From Eubacterium sp. CAG:841 (GTDB lineage Bacteria > Bacillota > Clostridia > Oscillospirales > CAG-272): a stretch of 30,192 nucleotides of DNA. Shown piece by piece: positions 7,852-16,565 of this stretch (positions are counted from its first letter, which is position 1; each line of letters opens with the position of its first letter). The position numbers and the translations under genes are program-made. Location: contig FR898229.1 of the NCBI GenBank assembly GCA_000437375.1, positions 15,473 through 45,664 on the forward strand, given 5' to 3'. Below the pieces are notes generated by a model. The model had not been told where the DNA came from, did not search any database, and saw only the letters and a list, made by a program, of their open reading frames with translations.

Positions 7852-8259
7852 TCAGTCCTCCTGCTCACTGTTTTCCGTATTCAGCGGCACTTCGCAAGCG
7901 TCGCCCCAGAGCTTTTCGAGCTTATAAAAATCCCTCTGTTCTCTGTTGAAAATATGCACCATAACGTGGGCATAATCCATTGCTATCCATGTACCCGTTT
8001 CATATCCTTCGATATGAAGCGGCGAAACGCCTCTTTCGCCGAGCTTGTATTCAACCTCTCCCGAAAGGGCTTTTATCTGCGTGTTTGATGTTCCCGAGCA
8101 GATAACAAAGTAATCGGTCATTACCGTTTTGTCCGAAACGCGCAGAAGCTTTATGTCGCGTGCCTTCATAGAATCAAGCACATCCGCTATCGCACGCGCT
8201 ATCTCCTCCGACGAAGCGCCCGCAAGCGACGTCATTTTCTCGTTTTTGCTTTCGTCCAT
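7852..8259 (-). CDS. rsfS: ribosomal silencing factor RsfS
   Basis: RsfS binds ribosomal protein L14 and blocks subunit joining when nutrients are short. The 135-residue protein carries the family core with DIKLLRVSDKTVMTDYFVICSGTSNTQIKALSGEVEYKL split across residues about 36-75, then GYETGTWIAMDYAHVMVHIFNREQRDFYKLEKLWGDA-type sequence near 95-125. The short charged N-terminal extension is not diagnostic. The start ATG follows AGGAGAG. It lies 9 bases after the LCP gene and one base before leuS. Grouping with yqeK and yhbY upstream is the usual Firmicutes setting. Confidence 0.96.
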   Translation of the reverse strand: MDESKNEKMTSLAGASSEEIARAIADVLDSMKARDIKLLRVSDKTVMTDYFVICSGTSNTQIKALSGEVEYKLGERGVSPLHIEGYETGTWIAMDYAHVMVHIFNREQRDFYKLEKLWGDACEVPLNTENSEQED

Positions 8260-8268
8260 TGTTCTCTC

Positions 8269-9438
8269 CTATGATAAATAATAATTGTTTATATATGCGT
8301 GAGCTTCATTTTCGGAATCCGTAAAGAAGCCCTTACTGTCAAATAAGTTTGCCGCAATATCTCCGGAAAACACATTGAGATATTTGTTTATGTCGGCGAG
8401 CGCATTATTTTTGTTTATAACGTAATAGCTCCATGCTCCCGTCTGCGGATTCATAACAGACGAACCGGAAAGCGTCGTCACCGTAAACTTTTCTGAAGAG
8501 ACCGAATACAGTTGTTTTGCAAAATACACCGCGTCCGTAAGTGAAACAGAGGAATCCACCGAAGTGAGAAGCTCGCTCACAATCGTGGCAAGCGCATCGG
8601 CAGTCAGATTTTCCTTTACCTGTTTCATCATCGCACGCAGGAAATTCGCACGGACGGAAACACGATCAAGATCTCCCTGTGCATATCCGCTTCTGAAGCG
8701 AATAAGCCCTTCTGCGGCTTTTCCGTCGAGGAGCTGATTGCCCTTTTTCAGGTGTATCGAAAGTCCCTGTTCGGGATCGTCATAGTCCATATCCTCAGGA
8801 ACGTCAAACCACACGCCGTCTATTGCGTCAACTATCTTGCGGAAGGATGAAGTGCTGACGAGCGCGTAGTAATCAAGATTTACGCAAAGGCTTGCTTCAA
8901 GTCTTGCTTTGAGGTCTTTCATTGCCACATGCCTTGCCGTCGCACCGCGTGAGCCGGATGCCGTGCTTCTGTTATATGCCGCCGCATATACGGAATTTAC
9001 TCTCGTCACCGTCTGATATCCGCCTACGGTCTTGTTCACGAACGTATCGCGCGGGATCTGAACTATATTGACTTCGCCCTTTACCGTATCAAGAGAAGCC
9101 ATCATAAGCACGTCCGTATTGTTTGAAATAACATCCGTTCCGGCTATAAGAAAAGTATAATACCCTTTCTTTCGCGAATAAGGATCGGTCGATATTTGCG
9201 TGTCCTGCGATGTTGTTGTGGTTTCGGTCTGTTCATCCGTTGTAAAGTGAGGTTTTTCCTCAACTCCCGGTTTGTACAGAGACATAAAAAGCGCTACGGT
9301 TATTATAAGCACCGCAAGCACGCCGAGCGTCACTATCGTGACAAGCTTGCCCGAAAGGTGCTGATTTTCATTTTTATCATCAAATTTTTTGCCGTTCAAT
9401 TTTACCTGCCCCGCGACAGTCAGATCAGGCTGTTCCAA
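8269..9438 (-). CDS. LytR-CpsA-Psr (LCP) family cell-wall glycopolymer ligase
   Basis: LCP proteins attach undecaprenyl-linked polymers such as teichoic acids or capsule to peptidoglycan on the outer face of the membrane. The protein has a short cytoplasmic part, one membrane helix (about 31-54), a threonine-rich spacer (63-85) and the LCP domain (about 92-260). Conserved residues include IPRDTFV (R130, D131) and RFRSGYAQGDLDRV near 246-259. The annotated start is a TTG at 9438 overlapping the end of yqeK by 19 bases and lacking a good ribosome binding site; a second TTG at 9399, preceded by GGGGCAGG, would give 376 residues and keep the membrane helix. The start is therefore uncertain. It is inserted between yqeK and rsfS. 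Confidence 0.9.
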   Translation of the reverse strand: MEQPDLTVAGQVKLNGKKFDDKNENQHLSGKLVTIVTLGVLAVLIITVALFMSLYKPGVEEKPHFTTDEQTETTTTSQDTQISTDPYSRKKGYYTFLIAGTDVISNNTDVLMMASLDTVKGEVNIVQIPRDTFVNKTVGGYQTVTRVNSVYAAAYNRSTASGSRGATARHVAMKDLKARLEASLCVNLDYYALVSTSSFRKIVDAIDGVWFDVPEDMDYDDPEQGLSIHLKKGNQLLDGKAAEGLIRFRSGYAQGDLDRVSVRANFLRAMMKQVKENLTADALATIVSELLTSVDSSVSLTDAVYFAKQLYSVSSEKFTVTTLSGSSVMNPQTGAWSYYVINKNNALADINKYLNVFSGDIAANLFDSKGFFTDSENEAHAYINNYYLS

Positions 9439-10049
9439 ACTATTATCATTCTGTGGTCAATCATCCGTCTCTTGCTTATAAGATAATCCACCGTATAAGC
9501 GATAACGTCAACTACCGTTTTACTCAGAAGCCTGAAAAGTGCCGCTTTATCGTTTTTGTTTATTTTTGCACATTCGGAATATAAATATTCCCTTGTTTCC
9601 GCACAGGATTTGTATTTTCTGCGCGGCTCGATATAATCGGCAAGAAAAAGCATCTTGTCGATATTTGTCATGCCTTCTCTGCCGGTGGTATGCGAGGCTA
9701 TCGCATAGAATACCGTATCGTCAACTATTTTCTCTCCGAAAGTTTCGCGCGCAAAGAACGCGCCCGTATCCTGATGAATAGTGGGCATAGGCTCTTTTTC
9801 GCTTGCAGGCGGGGTAAGTCCGTACTTTTTGCAAAGCTCTATCTGAGTCTTGCCATCCATATCTTTTGTTATGTCGTGCAAAAGCGCCGCCGTAAGAAGC
9901 TTTTCTTTTTCTTCCTCCGTAAGCGAGAAAATATCTGCAAGCTTTTTACATTCGCCGTAAACGCTCAGCGTATGCAGATATCTCTGCTCGCACTGATATT
10001 TTTTCACTTCGCTTTTCAGCATTTCTATTGTTCCGTTTTTGTCTTCCAT
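9420..10049 (-). CDS. yqeK: YqeK family HD-domain phosphohydrolase (Ap4A hydrolase)
   Basis: YqeK proteins are metal-dependent HD hydrolases that split diadenosine tetraphosphate symmetrically into ADP. The 209-residue protein shows the HD signature LLHDITKD (H58, D59), with further metal ligands H25, H92 in IHQDTGAFFA, H120 in AIASHTTGREGM and D138 in LFLADYIEPRRKY. Length is typical. The ATG at 10049 has only an AAGGG-like site about ten bases upstream. In many Firmicutes nadD lies between yhbY and yqeK; here it is absent and yhbY is the direct neighbour. The end of the gene overlaps the start of the LCP gene, implying translational coupling. Confidence 0.95.
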   Translation of the reverse strand: MEDKNGTIEMLKSEVKKYQCEQRYLHTLSVYGECKKLADIFSLTEEEKEKLLTAALLHDITKDMDGKTQIELCKKYGLTPPASEKEPMPTIHQDTGAFFARETFGEKIVDDTVFYAIASHTTGREGMTNIDKMLFLADYIEPRRKYKSCAETREYLYSECAKINKNDKAALFRLLSKTVVDVIAYTVDYLISKRRMIDHRMIIVWNSLI

Positions 10050-10081
10050 AAGATAAAAACCCTTTTCAAAAATGTTTCTCT

Positions 10082-10384
10082 TTACAGCGCCTTTATTTCA
10101 AGGCTGAGCTTTTTGTGCTTTCTCGATTCTCTGTAAAGAACTATTTTACTGCCTATAACGCATACCACCTCAGCTCCGAGCACTGCGGAAATCTGCTCCG
10201 CCGCTTCTCTCGGCGAAACATCGCTGTTATCAAGCGTTCTTATTTTTATAAGCTCTCTGGCTTCAAGCGCGTCATAAAGCTGTTTTATCATATTGTCGCC
10301 TATTCCGCCCTTGCCTATCTGAAAAATCGTATCCATAACCGACGCTTTTCCGCGCAGGTATGCTCTTTGTTTACTTGTAAGCAT
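10082..10384 (-). CDS. yhbY: YhbY-type CRM-domain RNA-binding protein
   Basis: The 100-residue protein is a stand-alone CRM domain. It starts LTSKQRAYLRGKA, has the GKGGIGDN loop that corresponds to the RNA-contacting GxxG element, and ends with GSKIVLYRESRK, all standard for YhbY. The family associates with pre-50S particles and 23S rRNA. The ATG follows GGAG at good spacing. It lies 14 bases after rdgB and 32 bases before yqeK in the same run of genes. Confidence 0.95.
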   Translation of the reverse strand: MLTSKQRAYLRGKASVMDTIFQIGKGGIGDNMIKQLYDALEARELIKIRTLDNSDVSPREAAEQISAVLGAEVVCVIGSKIVLYRESRKHKKLSLEIKAL

Positions 10385-10398
10385 TTCTTTCTCCGTTA

Positions 10399-10992
10399 TT
10401 ATTTGATCTCCGAAATGAATTTATCCAAAAAACCCTTCATTGCTCTCGCTCTGTGACTTACGGAATTTTTTTCTTCTTCCGTCATCTCGGCGTAGCTTTT
10501 TCCTCTTTCCGCACAATAGAACAGCGGATCGTACCCAAAGCCTCCGCTTCCCGCATATGAAGTAAGTATTCTTCCGGGACATTCGCCTCTTGAAACTATC
10601 TTTCTTCCGTCCGGAAAGACACAGCATATCACGCAGACGAATTTTGCTCCGCGCTTATCCTCCGGTACTCCTGCCATTTCGGAAAGCAGCTTTTCATTGT
10701 TTTTTGAATTATCGCACGGCTCGCCCGCATATCGTGCGGAATATACTCCCGGCGCTCCGCCGAGAAAATCAACGCAAAGTCCCGAATCGTCTCCGACGCC
10801 GATATATCCTAGCGAAGCCGCCGCTCTCGCTTTTATTTCGGCGTTTTCTTCAAACGTTTCGCCGTCCTCGATTATCTCTCCCGCAAAGCCGACGTCTTTA
10901 AGCGTCAGCACCTCGACATCACAGCCCGAAAGCATTGCCGAAAGCTCCCTTGCCTTGTGAGGATTTCCCGTTGCAAGAAGTATCTTTACCAT
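10399..10992 (-). CDS. rdgB: XTP/dITP pyrophosphatase (RdgB/HAM1 family)
   Basis: This enzyme removes deaminated purine nucleotides such as dITP and XTP by hydrolysis to the monophosphate and pyrophosphate, keeping them out of DNA and RNA. With the ATG at 10992 it has 197 residues, the normal family length, and begins MVKILLATGNPHKARELS. Other motifs are EDGETFEENAEIKARAAA, GDDSGLCVDFLGGAPGVYSARYAG split over two elements, GGFGYDPLF and SHRARAMKGF. A longer frame starting at 11034 is unlikely because it would extend into ftsY and place residues before the family start; GGTGA precedes the chosen ATG. Only one base separates it from ftsY. Confidence 0.96.
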   Translation of the reverse strand: MVKILLATGNPHKARELSAMLSGCDVEVLTLKDVGFAGEIIEDGETFEENAEIKARAAASLGYIGVGDDSGLCVDFLGGAPGVYSARYAGEPCDNSKNNEKLLSEMAGVPEDKRGAKFVCVICCVFPDGRKIVSRGECPGRILTSYAGSGGFGYDPLFYCAERGKSYAEMTEEEKNSVSHRARAMKGFLDKFISEIK

Positions 10993-10993
10993 A

Positions 10994-11905
10994 TCATTCA
11001 CCGAAAAGCGCACGGACAAATTCCTGCGGATCAAACTTCTGAAGGTCGTCCACTTTTTCCCCGACGCCGATGAATTTTACGGGAATTCCGAGCGTACGGC
11101 GTATCGATATTATGATTCCGCCCTTTGCGGTACCGTCAAGCTTGGTAAGGACGATGCCCGTAAGACGTGCGGCATTACCGAACTCCTGCGCCTGAATCAC
11201 CGCGTTCTGACCTGTTGTCGAGTCAAGCACAAGGAGCGTTTCTCTTATACAATCCGGAAGCTCACGGTCGATAACACGGTTGATCTTTTCAAGCTCTGCC
11301 ATAAGGTTCTTCTTATTGTGAAGTCTTCCCGCCGTATCGATTATCAGTGCGTCCGCCTTGCGTTTCTTTGCCGCCGCAATCGCGTCGAAAACGACCGCCG
11401 CAGGATCTGAGCCTTCGCTCTGACGCACAACGTCAACGCCGACTCTTTCCGCCCATACGCAAAGCTGATCGGCTGCCGCCGCACGGAACGTGTCCGCCGC
11501 CGCAAGCACCACTTTTTTGCCGTCGTTTTTAAGCACGTTTGCTATCTTCGCAATGGACGTCGTCTTTCCGACGCCGTTTACGCCGATAACAAGAATAACC
11601 GTCATCTTCCCGTCCTCAAACGGAATATCGCCACCATCGCCCGTCATTTCGGCAAGAAGGGAGATAAGCTCTTCCTTTGCCTGCTCGGGATCGGTTATGC
11701 GCTTTTCTTTAAGTCTTTCTCTCAGACTGTCAAGCACGGCTTCTGTAGTTTCAACACCCACGTCCGAGCTTATGAGAAGCTCTTCAAGCTCATCAAAAAG
11801 GTCCTCGTCGATCTTTACAAAGCTGCGGAATATATTTTCTATCCCGTCGGAAAGCGCTTTTTTCGTCTTTGCGAGACCTTGTTTCAGTTTTTCAAAAAAT
11901 CCCAT
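10994..11905 (-). CDS. ftsY: signal recognition particle receptor FtsY
   Basis: FtsY is the membrane-associated SRP receptor GTPase that docks ribosomes carrying membrane proteins at the Sec translocon. The 303-residue protein has the NG architecture: helical N domain (about 1-90), then the G domain with GVNGVGKTT (108-116), DTFRAAAADQL (about 138-148), DTAGR (190-194) and TKLDGTAKGG (254-263). The acidic A domain found in some species is absent, as is usual in Firmicutes. AAGGAG, overlapping the smc stop region, precedes the ATG. The smc-ftsY order is widely conserved. Confidence 0.98.
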   Translation of the reverse strand: MGFFEKLKQGLAKTKKALSDGIENIFRSFVKIDEDLFDELEELLISSDVGVETTEAVLDSLRERLKEKRITDPEQAKEELISLLAEMTGDGGDIPFEDGKMTVILVIGVNGVGKTTSIAKIANVLKNDGKKVVLAAADTFRAAAADQLCVWAERVGVDVVRQSEGSDPAAVVFDAIAAAKKRKADALIIDTAGRLHNKKNLMAELEKINRVIDRELPDCIRETLLVLDSTTGQNAVIQAQEFGNAARLTGIVLTKLDGTAKGGIIISIRRTLGIPVKFIGVGEKVDDLQKFDPQEFVRALFGE

Positions 11906-11917
11906 AGTTTTTTCTCC

Positions 11918-14900
11918 TTAAACGGGCTTTTCTCCCGTTTTTGCTTCTATTTCGGATACGTTTATCGAAAGCACGTCGGAAATTCCCTTTTCGTGCATCG
12001 TCACGCCGTATATCCTGTCCGCCGCTTCCATTGTGCCTCTGCGGTGCGTGATAACGACAAACTGCGTTCTTTCCGAATAATTTTTAAGATAATCGGCAAG
12101 CTTGTCCACATTTACTTCGTCAAGCGCCGCCTCGATCTCGTCAAGTATGCAGAACGGTGACGGCGTTACTTTCAGTATTGCGAAATACAACGCTATCGCC
12201 ACAAATGCCTGCTCGCCGCCCGAAAGAAGCGACATATTCTTTATTACCTTTCCGGGAGGAGCGACGTTTATCTCTATGCCGGAATTCAGAACATCTATCT
12301 TGTCCGTAAGCTTCAACTCCGCCGAACCGCCGCCGAACAGCGCGCGGAACACCTGCCCGAAGTTTACGTTTATCTCTTCAAACGTAGCAGAGAAATCCTC
12401 TTTCATACGTTCTTCAAGCGAAACAACGATCGAAAGCAGCTCCTCTTTGGACTGTCTGAGATCCTTTGTCTGCGAGGAAAGCTCGTCGTAACGCGTTTTT
12501 ACTTCTTTGTATTCTTCTATCGCGCCGACGTGAACGTCTCCGAGAGCCTTTATCTCGCTTTTCAGCTTTCCCTGTCTTGAAGCGGCGTCTCTGCGAGTTT
12601 TTTCTGTTATGCGCTCGCCGCAAAGCTCGCACGCCTGAGTGTATGTCGTCTCGTATTCTTCCCAAAGGAAAGAAATGAGCTTATCGCTCTTTTCGACGGC
12701 ACGCTTATATGCCGCCTCAGTATTTGCGTATTCGCGGAAAATAAGCTCTCTCGAATGCGTCATTTCCTTTTGCTTTGCTCGCACTTCCGTAAGTTTTCTT
12801 TCCGTTTCAAGCGATCTTTCGGAAAGCGCCGCCTTTTCGGAATTTATCTTTTCCGCTTCGGCTCTGAGAACGCTTATCTGCGCCGTGATTTCTTTTGCTC
12901 TTGCCGTGTTTTCGGCTATCCGCGCTTCGGCACCGGCAGCAGATTCCTCAAGCGCCTTTATATCGTCCGAAGCCGCATTATATTTTTCGGTTGCGGCAGA
13001 AAGCGCGTTCTGCGCCATTTCCGCACCCTTTTCCTCACGCGCAATGTCTATAAGACAGTCCGAAAGTTCTGTCTTCTTCGCTTCGGCTCTCTTCTCTGCC
13101 TCTGCCTTTTCCCTGCCGATATCGCACAGACGTTTTTCCGTCGCCGCCATCTCCTCCGAAAGGCGCTTGCGCTTTTCGGTACATTCGTCGGCATTTTCCC
13201 CCTCGCGCTTTGCAAGCGACGAAAGCTGCGAAAACTGTGAAACTATCTGTTCTCTTGCCTCTTTCAACACTTCGCGGTTCGACACAAGTATCTGCATCTG
13301 CGTTGATTCCGCGTCGCGCAGAGTTTTTATCATGGCGCTTGCGCCGAGAGCTGTTTTTTCCTGCTCTGTTACGGCTTTTATCGCCTTTTCATTTTCGGCT
13401 ATATCCTTTTCGGTCTCGGCACTGTCCTTTTCAAGCGACGTTACCTCCGCGCCGAGCCTGTCTATCTGTGCGCGGCGTGAAAGCATCTGTGAATCCGTCG
13501 ATACGGATCCGCCCGTATAGCTTCCTCCTGCATTTATCACCTGACCGTCAAGGGTAACTATCTTGTATCTGAAGCCGAGTCTGCGTGCGATAACCGACGC
13601 ACAGTCCATATTTTTTGCAACTATTATCCTGCCTGTAAGATAATCGGCTATTCCTCTGAATTTCGCATCGCATCCCACAAGCTCGGAAGCTATCGCTATG
13701 TAGCCGTCAAGTCCGTCTATGCCGAGCGCTTTTCCGCTTACGGGATTGCCCTTCATAGTGGTTATAGGATAAAATGTCGCCCTGCCGGCATTTCTGCGTT
13801 TGAGAAAAGCTATCGCAACCTTTGCGCAGTCCTCGTCGTCAACTATTATATTCTGGAGTGACTGTCCGAAAGCGACTTCAAGTGCCGCCGAGTACTTTTC
13901 GTCAACCGTCACAAACTGCGAAACGGGACCGTATATCTTCGGGACAGCGCCGTCTTTATCGGTTATATTACCTGCGCGGTATTCCGTCATAAGGAAACGC
14001 ACCGCTCTTGAATAGCCTTCAAGAAGCTCCTCCATACGGAGAAGGTTTGATATCTGATGTTTTCTCTGCGATATTTCAAGGAAAAGATCGTTTTTCTGAC
14101 CGGCAAGCTTTCTCGAAAGCACGATAAGCTCGTCCTTCTTTGCGGATATCTTTCCCGTTTCGGAATCCGATTCGCCGAGCTTTTTATCGTAGCCCGATAT
14201 CTTTTCCTTTGCGCGGTTTATTCTTTCGTCAAGCATACCGATATCTTCGTCATGCTTTGAAAGCTCAACGGTAAGCTCGTCGCACTTTTTAAGATTTGCC
14301 TCTCTTTGCGATTCCGCAACGCTCACGGCAACCTTTGCTTCAACGTCGTCTTTCTGTGCCTGTTCGTATTTTTCCGTAAGTTCGCCAGTAATTACCGCGC
14401 ATTCGTTTATTTTATCCTCTTGCGCTTTAAGCTCGGCTGCTGCTTTCTCGCGCCGTCCGCCAAGCGCGGCAAGACGCGATTCAGACTGTCTGACAGCTTC
14501 AAGGCAATGCTTTTTCTCTTCCTCGGCAGCAGAAAGTGCCGCTTTCTTTTCTGCAATTCTGCCGCGCGAGGTCATCACCGTTTCCGAAAGATGGGTGTTG
14601 TCGTTTTCGGCAAGCTTTATTTCGCTTTCACCCTCGAATATTTTTTCCGTAAGAGCGGAAATATCCTCTCCCGCTCTTTCGCTCTCGGCTTTTTCGCTCT
14701 GGAGCGATGAAAACAGTTCTTCGTCGCGTTTTTCAAGCTCGGCAAGCGTTTCATCCGATCGGTCAAGCGAATTCTTCGCCGCCGCAAGGCTTTTTTCAAG
14801 CTCGCCGCTTTCGGCTTTTGCCGTATCTATATCGAATACGGAAAGCGCAAGATCCAGCGCTTTCTTTTCGTCGCGCAATGTAAGATATTTCTTTGCCTTT

Positions 14901-15541
14901 TCTGATTCTTTTTCAAGCGGACCTATTCTGCCTTCAAGTTCGCTTTCTATGTCCTCGAGACGGACAAGATTATCAAGCGTGGCATCAAGCTTTCTTTCCG
15001 CCTCCTGCTTCTGATAGCGGTATTTTGCAATGCCCGCCGCTTCTTCGAATATGGCGCGCCTGTCCTCGCTCTTCGATGAAATTATCTCTGATATCTTTCC
15101 CTGACCTATTATCGAATATCCGCCTTTGCCGAGACCCGTATTCATAAAAAGCTCGTGAATATCTTTAAGCCTTACGGGCTTACGGTTTATAAAATATTCG
15201 CTTTCGCCCACTCTGTAATAGCGACGCGTTACGGTTATCTCGTCATAATCGCTCATGGAGGTGATCTTTCCGTCGTCTTCCGTATTGTCAAACGTTACGG
15301 AAACCTCCGCATAACCCATAGGACTTCTCTTCTGCGATCCCGCAAAGATAACGTCCTCCATTTTCGAACCGCGTATATTCTTTGATGATATTTCTCCGAG
15401 AACCCAGCGCATTGCGTCGGATATGTTCGATTTTCCCGAGCCGTTCGGTCCCACAACAACGGTAATTCCTCTGTCAAAGCTGATGACGGTCTTATCGGGG
15501 AAGGACTTAAAGCCCTGCATTTCAAGTGTTTTAAGACGCAC
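11918..15541 (-). CDS. smc: chromosome segregation protein SMC
   Basis: SMC is the core ATPase of the bacterial condensin that loads with ScpA and ScpB and extrudes DNA loops. The 1207 residues show the full layout: Walker A GPNGSGKSN (31-39), a long N-terminal coiled coil, a hinge domain near residues 500-680 with the glycine pairs LDGYIAIASELVG and GGSYTGGS, a second coiled coil, then the ABC signature LSGGEQ (about 1106) and Walker B FCILDEIEAALDE (about 1130). The start is a GTG at 15541 with AAAGGAG upstream overlapping the stop of the preceding gene; the next ATG, seven codons in, would cut off the first strand. Placement between rnc and ftsY is typical. Confidence 0.98.
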   Translation of the reverse strand: MRLKTLEMQGFKSFPDKTVISFDRGITVVVGPNGSGKSNISDAMRWVLGEISSKNIRGSKMEDVIFAGSQKRSPMGYAEVSVTFDNTEDDGKITSMSDYDEITVTRRYYRVGESEYFINRKPVRLKDIHELFMNTGLGKGGYSIIGQGKISEIISSKSEDRRAIFEEAAGIAKYRYQKQEAERKLDATLDNLVRLEDIESELEGRIGPLEKESEKAKKYLTLRDEKKALDLALSVFDIDTAKAESGELEKSLAAAKNSLDRSDETLAELEKRDEELFSSLQSEKAESERAGEDISALTEKIFEGESEIKLAENDNTHLSETVMTSRGRIAEKKAALSAAEEEKKHCLEAVRQSESRLAALGGRREKAAAELKAQEDKINECAVITGELTEKYEQAQKDDVEAKVAVSVAESQREANLKKCDELTVELSKHDEDIGMLDERINRAKEKISGYDKKLGESDSETGKISAKKDELIVLSRKLAGQKNDLFLEISQRKHQISNLLRMEELLEGYSRAVRFLMTEYRAGNITDKDGAVPKIYGPVSQFVTVDEKYSAALEVAFGQSLQNIIVDDEDCAKVAIAFLKRRNAGRATFYPITTMKGNPVSGKALGIDGLDGYIAIASELVGCDAKFRGIADYLTGRIIVAKNMDCASVIARRLGFRYKIVTLDGQVINAGGSYTGGSVSTDSQMLSRRAQIDRLGAEVTSLEKDSAETEKDIAENEKAIKAVTEQEKTALGASAMIKTLRDAESTQMQILVSNREVLKEAREQIVSQFSQLSSLAKREGENADECTEKRKRLSEEMAATEKRLCDIGREKAEAEKRAEAKKTELSDCLIDIAREEKGAEMAQNALSAATEKYNAASDDIKALEESAAGAEARIAENTARAKEITAQISVLRAEAEKINSEKAALSERSLETERKLTEVRAKQKEMTHSRELIFREYANTEAAYKRAVEKSDKLISFLWEEYETTYTQACELCGERITEKTRRDAASRQGKLKSEIKALGDVHVGAIEEYKEVKTRYDELSSQTKDLRQSKEELLSIVVSLEERMKEDFSATFEEINVNFGQVFRALFGGGSAELKLTDKIDVLNSGIEINVAPPGKVIKNMSLLSGGEQAFVAIALYFAILKVTPSPFCILDEIEAALDEVNVDKLADYLKNYSERTQFVVITHRRGTMEAADRIYGVTMHEKGISDVLSINVSEIEAKTGEKPV

Positions 15542-15554
15542 GCTGCTTGCTCCT

Positions 15555-16565
15555 TTAGTCTTTTTTTATTCTTACTTCAAATTCGGAAAGCTCTTCGCAC
15601 GGCGATATTTTCAGCGCCAAAAGCCCGAATTCTTCTTTTATTTTGGTTTTGTTTTCGCCTTTGTATCCTACGGCGCACGATACCCTGCGCGGATTGCAGA
15701 AAACAGTTACCTTCTCGCCGGAAAGTCCTTTGCACAGCGCCGATAGCTTTTTTTCAAAATAACGGCTTATGCACATCTCGCCTATTGCCTCCGAATAATC
15801 TCCGCAGGCAATCTCTTCGCCGGAAACAAGCGCCTCTCCCGACTGCAGACCTATTCTTATAACCTTTATTCCTCTTTCGGCAAAGACTTCAAACGCCGCT
15901 TCGGTGCGTTCGATCGCTTCCTCCCTGCTCATCGGAACATAGCCTCCGCAGTAAGTCATATCGGCAAGTTTAGTACCCTTAAATACCACGGTTGGATATA
16001 TTCTTGCGGCGACCGCGCCCATATCGGCAATGGCCTCCGCCGTTCTGATCTCATCCTCTTTTGTCGAGCCCGGAAGTCCTGTCATCATCTGTCCCACAAA
16101 TTCCATTCCGGCGCTGATTATAAGCACCGAAGCTTTTTTACAGCACTCAAAGCCATGTCCTCTGCCCGATACTTCAAGCACCCTTTCGGAGGAGCTCTGT
16201 ATCCCGAGTTCAACGCTCTTCACACCGTAGGAGCGAAGTATTCCGACGATCTCTTCATCTATACAGTCGGGGCGGGTAGATATTCTTATCGATTCCACTC
16301 TGCCGTCGTCTATAAATTTCTTCGCCACAGAAAGCAAATATATCATATCCGCGCGGTCTATCGCCGTAAAGCTTCCGCCGAAGTACGCTATCTGCACCGT
16401 GCGCTTTGAAAGATCTATCGTTGAAAGCGCGTTTTCTATCTCGCTTTCGACCTTTGTAAAATCTGGAACGTTGTGACCGGAAATCGTCCGCTGATTGCAG
16501 AAAACGCAGGCGTTCGGACAGCCCATATGCGGCACAAATATCGGTATGTTTGCGTGTGTTTTCAT
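15555..16565 (-). CDS. Elp3-like radical SAM protein without acetyltransferase domain
   Basis: The 336-residue protein resembles the radical SAM half of the Elp3 family. The cluster-binding cysteines are C16-x3-C20-x2-C23 in MGCPNACVFCNQRTISG. It continues with AYFGGSFTAID, ISTRPDCIDEEI, VELGIQSSSERVL and VGQMMTGLPGS, all classic radical SAM barrel elements. The C-terminal part contains YPTVVFKGTKLADM and a short domain of unknown role. The GNAT domain of full Elp3 tRNA-modifying enzymes is not present. A similar gene sits between rnc and smc in other Clostridia, but its substrate is not known to me. Its start overlaps the rnc stop by 4 bases (ATGA), so the two are translationally coupled. 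Confidence 0.9.
   Translation of the reverse strand: MKTHANIPIFVPHMGCPNACVFCNQRTISGHNVPDFTKVESEIENALSTIDLSKRTVQIAYFGGSFTAIDRADMIYLLSVAKKFIDDGRVESIRISTRPDCIDEEIVGILRSYGVKSVELGIQSSSERVLEVSGRGHGFECCKKASVLIISAGMEFVGQMMTGLPGSTKEDEIRTAEAIADMGAVAARIYPTVVFKGTKLADMTYCGGYVPMSREEAIERTEAAFEVFAERGIKVIRIGLQSGEALVSGEEIACGDYSEAIGEMCISRYFEKKLSALCKGLSGEKVTVFCNPRRVSCAVGYKGENKTKIKEEFGLLALKISPCEELSEFEVRIKKD

Noticed and set aside
7851..7868. leuS start at 7868 inside rsfS
   Set aside because: The six extra codons consist mainly of the ribosome binding site for the ATG at 7850.
12639..13520. Long serine/alanine-rich plus-strand frame (293 codons)
   Set aside because: It is the antisense shadow of the smc coiled coil; its low-complexity composition reflects the Glu/Lys/Ala codons on the other strand.
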